In this document: positions 60,007 to 64,000 of the stretch, piece after piece | Numbering within the stretch: position 1 is the stretch's first letter | Layout: every line of letters begins with the position of its first letter | Origin: Nocardioides mesophilus | GTDB lineage: Bacteria; Actinomycetota; Actinomycetes; Propionibacteriales; Nocardioidaceae | Reading direction: 5' to 3' | Length of the DNA: 64,000 nucleotides | Assembly: GCF_014395785.1 (NCBI RefSeq) | Contig: NZ_CP060713.1 | Span: 2,942,501 to 3,006,500 of the forward strand | Translations under genes and position numbers: made by a program | The notes under the pieces: model-generated | The model's input: the letters and a program-made list of their open reading frames with translations, nothing else | Told to the model about the DNA's origin: nothing | Database searches by the model: none

Positions 60007-60349
60007 GTGGACGAGGAGTACGTCGAGGCGGTGCTGTCGCTCGTGGAGCAGATCCCGAGCGGCCGGGTGACGACGTACGGCACCCTCGCCGAGGCGGTGG
60101 GCGTCGGCGGCCCCCGGCTGGTGGGGCGGGTGATGTCGACGTACGGCGGGCCGGTGCCGTGGTGGCGGGTGGTCCGCGCCGACGGCGGCCTGCCGCTGTG
60201 CCACGACGGGGTCGCCCTCGCGCACCACCGCGGCGAGGGCACGCCGCTGAAGCCGTCCGGCCGGGTCGACCTGGAGCGGGCGATGTGGTGGCCCCCGGCG
60301 CCGGGACGCCCCCGGACTGTCGGTGCCCGATGGTGGGATCGCTCCGTGA
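60007..60349 (+). CDS. MGMT-like (alkyltransferase-like, ATL) DNA-binding protein; frame runs into adnA as given
   Basis: About 113 aa. EEYVEAVLSLVEQIPSGRVT (HTH helix), TYGTLAEAVGVGG and PVPWWRVVRADGGL match the DNA-binding domain of O6-alkylguanine transferases. The acceptor motif PCHR is PWWR, so this is a non-enzymatic ATL type that flags alkylated bases for repair. In the given sequence the frame has no stop and runs straight into adnA. A different frame gives an ending PGLSVPDGGIAP and a TGA (60347-60349) overlapping the adnA GTG. Two missing Cs (in the runs near 60293 and 60311), or one extra base, would explain this. A true fusion is less likely. Confidence 0.72.
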
Positions 60350-63300
60350 CGACGTACCACCTGCGCTTTCCCTCGGCCGGCCGCACCCGCGCGCCGGAGC
60401 TCGACGAGTTCCAGCGCGCCGTGGTGGACCACGCCGGCGGCCCGCTGCTGGTGCTGGCCGGTCCTGGGACCGGCAAGACCACGACGCTGGTGGAGGCGAT
60501 CGTCGACCGGATCGAGCACCGCGGGGCCTCGCCCGACTCGGTGCTGGCGCTCACCTTCAGCCGCAAGGCCGCCGAGCAGCTGCGTGACCGGGTCACGGCC
60601 CGCCTCGGTCGGACGATGGCGACCACGTTGAGCTCGACGTTCCACTCCTTCGCCTATGGCCTGGTCCGCCGCTACTCCCCGGCCGAGGTCTACGCCGCAC
60701 CGCTGCGGCTGCTCACCGCCCCCGAGCAGGACGTGATCCTGCAACGGCTGCTCACCGACGAGGCCGAGTCGGTCCGCTGGCCCGACTCGCTCTCCGCGGC
60801 GCTGCGCACCCGCGGGTTCGCCCGCGAGGTGCAGGCGGTGCTGGCCCGCGCGCAGGAGAAGGGGCTCGGCTCCGTCGGCCTGCACCGGCTCGGGGTCAGC
60901 GAGCACCGCCCCGAGCTGGTCGCCGCGGCGATGCTGATGGACCAGTACGTCGACGTGGTGGACACCGACAACCTCATCGACTACCCGGGGCTGATCGCCG
61001 AGGCGGTCGGCCTGGTCACCGGCCCCGACCACCCCGAGGTCCGTGAGGACCTGCGCCGGCAGTTCTCCCACGTTTTCGTCGACGAGTACCAAGACACCGA
61101 CCCCAGCCAGGTCGCGCTGCTGCAGGCCCTGGCCGGTGACGGTCGCAACCTGGTGGCGGTGGGCGACCCGGACCAGTCGATCTACGCGTTCCGCGGCGCC
61201 GAGGTGCGCGGGATCCTCGACTTCCCCGACCAGTTCCGGCACCGCGACGGCCGCCCCGCCGACGTCACGGCGCTCCAGGTGACCCGCCGGTTCGGTTCGC
61301 GGCTGCTGCGCGCTTCGCGCTGCGTGGTCTCGGCCAACCACTCCCGCGGGGCGATCGACCGCGAGGTCTTCGACGCCTTCCGGGCGCCCACGCCGACCGA
61401 CAACGAGTTCGGTCCGGGACGGGTGGAGGTGCGCACCTTCGACACCGCCCGGGCCGAGACCGAGCACATCGCCGACCTGCTGCGCCGGGCCCACCTCGAG
61501 GACGGCGTGCCGTGGTCGGACATGGCGGTGCTGGTCCGCTCCGGCCGCTCCACCATCCCGCCGCTGCGCCGCTCCCTCGGCGCGGCCGGCGTCCCGGTGG
61601 AGGTGGCCAGCGACGACACCCCGCTGGTGCGGGAGCCGGCGGTGCTGCCGCTGCTCGACGCGCTGCGGGCGGTGATCGACCTCGAGAACGACGACCCGGA
61701 GAGCACGCACTACCTCGGGCCGGACCGCGCCGAGGCGATGCTGGTCTCGCCGCTGGCCGGGCTGGACGCGGGCGACGTCCGGGCGCTGGCCCGTCAGCTG
61801 CGGACCCGCGAGGTGGAGGCGGCCGTCGCGGAGGACCGGTCCCCGCACCCGTCCCCCGGCTGCTGCGCGACGCCCTGCTGGACCCGGCCCGGCTCGCAGG
61901 CCTGGCCGGGCGCGGCATCACCCGGGCCGTGGCGCTCGCCTCGCTGCTGCGGGCCGCCCGGGAGCGTCTCGACGCCGGCGGCACCGCCGAGGAGGTGCTC
62001 TGGGTGCTGTGGGCGGGCACCGAGTGGCCGCAGCGGCTCCGCCGGACCGTCGACGCGGGCGGCCCCGGCGCCGGGCTGGCCCACCGCGACCTCGACGCCC
62101 TGTGCGCGCTGTTCGAGGTCGCGGCCAAGGCCGAGGAGCAGCGCGGGCACACCAGCGTCGCGGTCTTCCTCGACACGCTGACCGCCCAGGAGATCCCGGC
62201 CGACACGCTCGCCGAGCGGGGGGTCCGCGGCGACTCGGTGCGGCTGCTGACCGCGCACCGCTCCAAGGGCCTCGAATGGCGGTTCGTGGTGGTGGCCCAC
62301 ATCCAGGAGGAGGGCTGGCCCGACCTGCGTCGCCGCTCCACGTTGCTCCAGGCCGACCGGATCGGCCCCGACGGGCTGCTGCCGCCGGTGACGGCCCGGA
62401 CGCTGATCGCCGAGGAGCGCCGGCTGTTCTACGTCGCCTGCACCCGGCCGCGCCAGCGGCTGCTGGTCACCGCGGTGGCCTCGCCCGACGAGGACGGCGA
62501 GCAGCCCTCGCGGTTCCTCGACGAGCTCGGTGTGGACCGGACCCACAGCCAGGGCCGCCCCGCCCGGCCGATGTCGCTGGCCGGGCTGGTCGCCGAGCTG
62601 CGCCGCACCGTCGCCGACCCGGCCACCAGCCCGGCGCTGCGCGACGTCGCCGCGGCAAGGCTGGCCCGGCTCGCGGCGGCCGAGGACCGCGGCCGTGCCC
62701 TGGTGCCGCAGGCCGACCCCGCGCAGTGGTGGGGCACGCGGGCCCGGAGCCGGGCGCTGGTCCCGATCCGTCCGGCCGAGGAGCCGGTGCGGCTCTCGGC
62801 CAGCGCCCTGGAGGCGCTGCTGACCTGCCCGGCCAAGTGGTTCCTCGAGCGCGAGGCGGGCGGTGCCACCGCGACCTCGGCGTCGCAGGGTTTCGGCATG
62901 GTCGTGCACGCGCTCGCCGACCGGGTGGTCAAGGGCGACCTCGCCGGCTCGGTGCCCGACCTGATGGCGCACGTCGACAAGGTCTGGGGGCAGATCCCGT
63001 TCCGGACCCCGTGGTCGGCCTCCCGGGAGCGGGCCGAGATCGAGCAGGCGCTCACCCGGTTCGTCCAGTGGCACGGCCGTCCGGGGGCCCGCACGGTGCT
63101 GGCCACCGAGCAGGAGCTGCGGGCGGAGGTCACGCTGCCCGACGGGCAGCAGGTGGTGCTGAGCGGCTACGCCGACCGGCTCGAGCTCGACGAGGCGGGG
63201 CGCGTCGTGGTGATCGACCTCAAGACCACCAAGTACCCACCCACCGACAAGGACCTGCCGGCGAACCCCCAGCTCGGTCTCTACCAGCACGCGGTCCGGC

Positions 63301-63575
63301 ACGGCGCGGTCGACGAGCTGCTCGGCGGTCCCGGCGAGCCCGGTGGCGCCGAGCTGGTGCAGCTGCGCAAGAGCGTGCGCGGCAGCGTCAAGGTGCAGAC
63401 CCAGCCGCCGCAGGAGCCCGGTGAGGACGGCAGCATCCCGGTCGAGCGGCAGCTGATGGAGGCGGTCGCCTCCGTGCGCTCGGAGTCCTTCGAGGCCCGC
63501 GCCGGCGACCACTGCACCCGCTGCGCCTTCCAGTCGATCTGCCCGGTCAAGGGCGCCGGGACGGTGCTGTCGTGA
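60346..63575 (+). pseudogene. adnA: AdnA-type ATP-dependent helicase/nuclease, frame broken once
   Basis: About 1076 aa in total. UvrD-like helicase: LLVLAGPGTGKTTTLVEA (Walker A), LALTFSRKAAEQLRDRV, HVFVDEYQDTDPSQVALLQA, AVGDPDQSIYAFRGAEV, and later LTAHRSKGLEWRFVVVAH and YVACTRPRQRLLV. C-terminal PD-(D/E)xK nuclease: GFGMVVHALADRV, VVIDLKTTKYPPTDKDLP, plus Fe-S Cys (LLTCPAKWFLERE; CTRCAFQSICP). The first frame ends after EDRSPHPSPG; the rest (LLRDALLDPARLAGL) is in the next frame. One extra C in the CCCCC at 61853-61857 restores it. AdnAB resects double-strand breaks in actinobacteria. Confidence 0.88.
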
Positions 63576-64000
63576 GCGCCGTCGTCCGCACTCCCGCGCA
63601 GCTGCAGCAGCTGATGCGGGCGCCGTACCCACCCAGCGACGAGCAGTTCGCGGCGATCACGGCGCCGCTCGAGCCGGCCGTGGTGATCGCCGGCGCCGGG
63701 TCGGGCAAGACGACGGTGATGGCCGCCCGGGTGGTCTACCTGGTCGCGACCGGCCAGGTCACCCCGGACCAGGTGCTTGGCCTGACCTTCACCACCAAGG
63801 CCGCCAGCGAGCTGGCGACCCGGGTGCGCACCGCCCTGCGCGACGCCGGCATCCTGCGACCGCCGGGCCCCCGCGACCCGCGCGATCCTGGCGGCCCCGG
63901 GGAGCCGGAGGAGCCCGAGGAGCCGACGGTCGCCACCTACAACGCGTACGCCGCCGCGCTGCTCACCGAGCACGGCCTGCGGATCGGCCACGAGCCGGAC
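63572..64000 (+). CDS. adnB: AdnB-type helicase-nuclease (5' end only)
   Basis: First 143 residues; the rest is beyond the window. GTG 63572 overlaps the adnA stop. PYPPSDEQFAAITAPLEPAV and the Walker A AGAGSGKTTVMAARVVYLVA are followed by LGLTFTTKAASELATRVRTA and TVATYNAYAAALLTEHGLRI, the UvrD-type motifs Ia and Ic. A Pro/Gly/Glu-rich insert (PPGPRDPRDPGGPGEPEEP) separates them. It is the second subunit of the AdnAB end-resection motor. Confidence 0.88.
   Translation, partial: MSAVVRTPAQLQQLMRAPYPPSDEQFAAITAPLEPAVVIAGAGSGKTTVMAARVVYLVATGQVTPDQVLGLTFTTKAASELATRVRTALRDAGILRPPGPRDPRDPGGPGEPEEPEEPTVATYNAYAAALLTEHGLRIGHEPD

Noticed and set aside
56884-61848. 1654-codon open frame on the minus strand across moxR, DUF58 and adnA
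   Set aside because: Antisense shadow of well-recognised genes; His/Arg/Gly/Pro-rich composition without motifs.

Overview
The window is 64 kb of very GC-rich, densely coding chromosome with many GTG starts, GTGA/ATGA gene overlaps and short intergenic gaps. The gene set (sigE-type ECF factor with zinc anti-sigma and HtrA, Mrp, DUF1003 and MgtE/CBS proteins, MoeZ, DUF3117, DUF3107, DUF6758, an adnA-adnB pair, class E/F-like sortases) points to an actinobacterium, most likely of the Nocardioides/Propionibacteriales type. No tRNA, rRNA, CRISPR array, IS element or prophage was seen. Layout: 0-12 kb holds lysine/DAP genes (dapD, dapE), a LOG-family protein, small membrane and lipid-binding proteins, a carboxypeptidase, a YkuD transpeptidase, a paaX-enoyl-CoA hydratase pair, DUF3117, a leucyl aminopeptidase, a GNAT protein and DoxX. 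12-19 kb is the envelope-stress locus: O-methyltransferase divergent from sigE, anti-sigma factor, htrA, then tatB, mrp, DUF1003 and MgtE/CBS on the other strand. This resembles the Mycobacterium Rv1220c-sigE-rseA-htrA-tatB...mrp neighbourhood. 18.7-22.4 kb carries PhzF, a small unknown, an EamA transporter and a CitE-like lyase.

22.4-32.0 kb is an accessory-looking block of exported and glycan-modifying proteins: a lipoprotein, a secreted PLD-like protein, a secreted cutinase fused to seven RCC1 repeats, a glycosyltransferase, an exported EEP-fold nuclease/phosphatase, a LicD-methyltransferase fusion, a sulfotransferase-like protein and a coiled-coil peptide. 32-38 kb has FadE, MaoC, a POT transporter, a histidine phosphatase and a Nudix protein. 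38-40.5 kb is a sortase operon. 40.7-48.4 kb holds DUF6758, PHP, a four-PAS EAL protein with a charged-repeat partner, SDR, NTF2, an orphan ParA ATPase and a second transpeptidase. 48.5-55.6 kb has a DEAD-box helicase, ferritin-like protein, DUF3107, TetR, an unusual structured 5' region ahead of a Ser-Glu repeat surface protein with its own sortase, then MoeZ. 55.8-60 kb is a DUF4129-MoxR-DUF58 operon. The window ends in an alkyltransferase-like gene and adnA-adnB, with adnB cut by the edge.

Two patterns cut across the window. First, at least eight genes (dapD, M14 peptidase, mrp, EamA, LicD, DUF5302, DUF6758, adnA, and probably Nudix and the alkyltransferase-like gene) are broken or mis-ended by a single missing base, nearly always in a short run of C or G. 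Restoring one base gives the expected protein each time. This looks like systematic homopolymer under-calling in the assembly rather than decay, so those genes are probably functional. Second, many genes have a TAnnnT (-10) hexamer ending exactly 6-7 nt before the start codon, the signature of leaderless transcripts. This helps fix several start codons.
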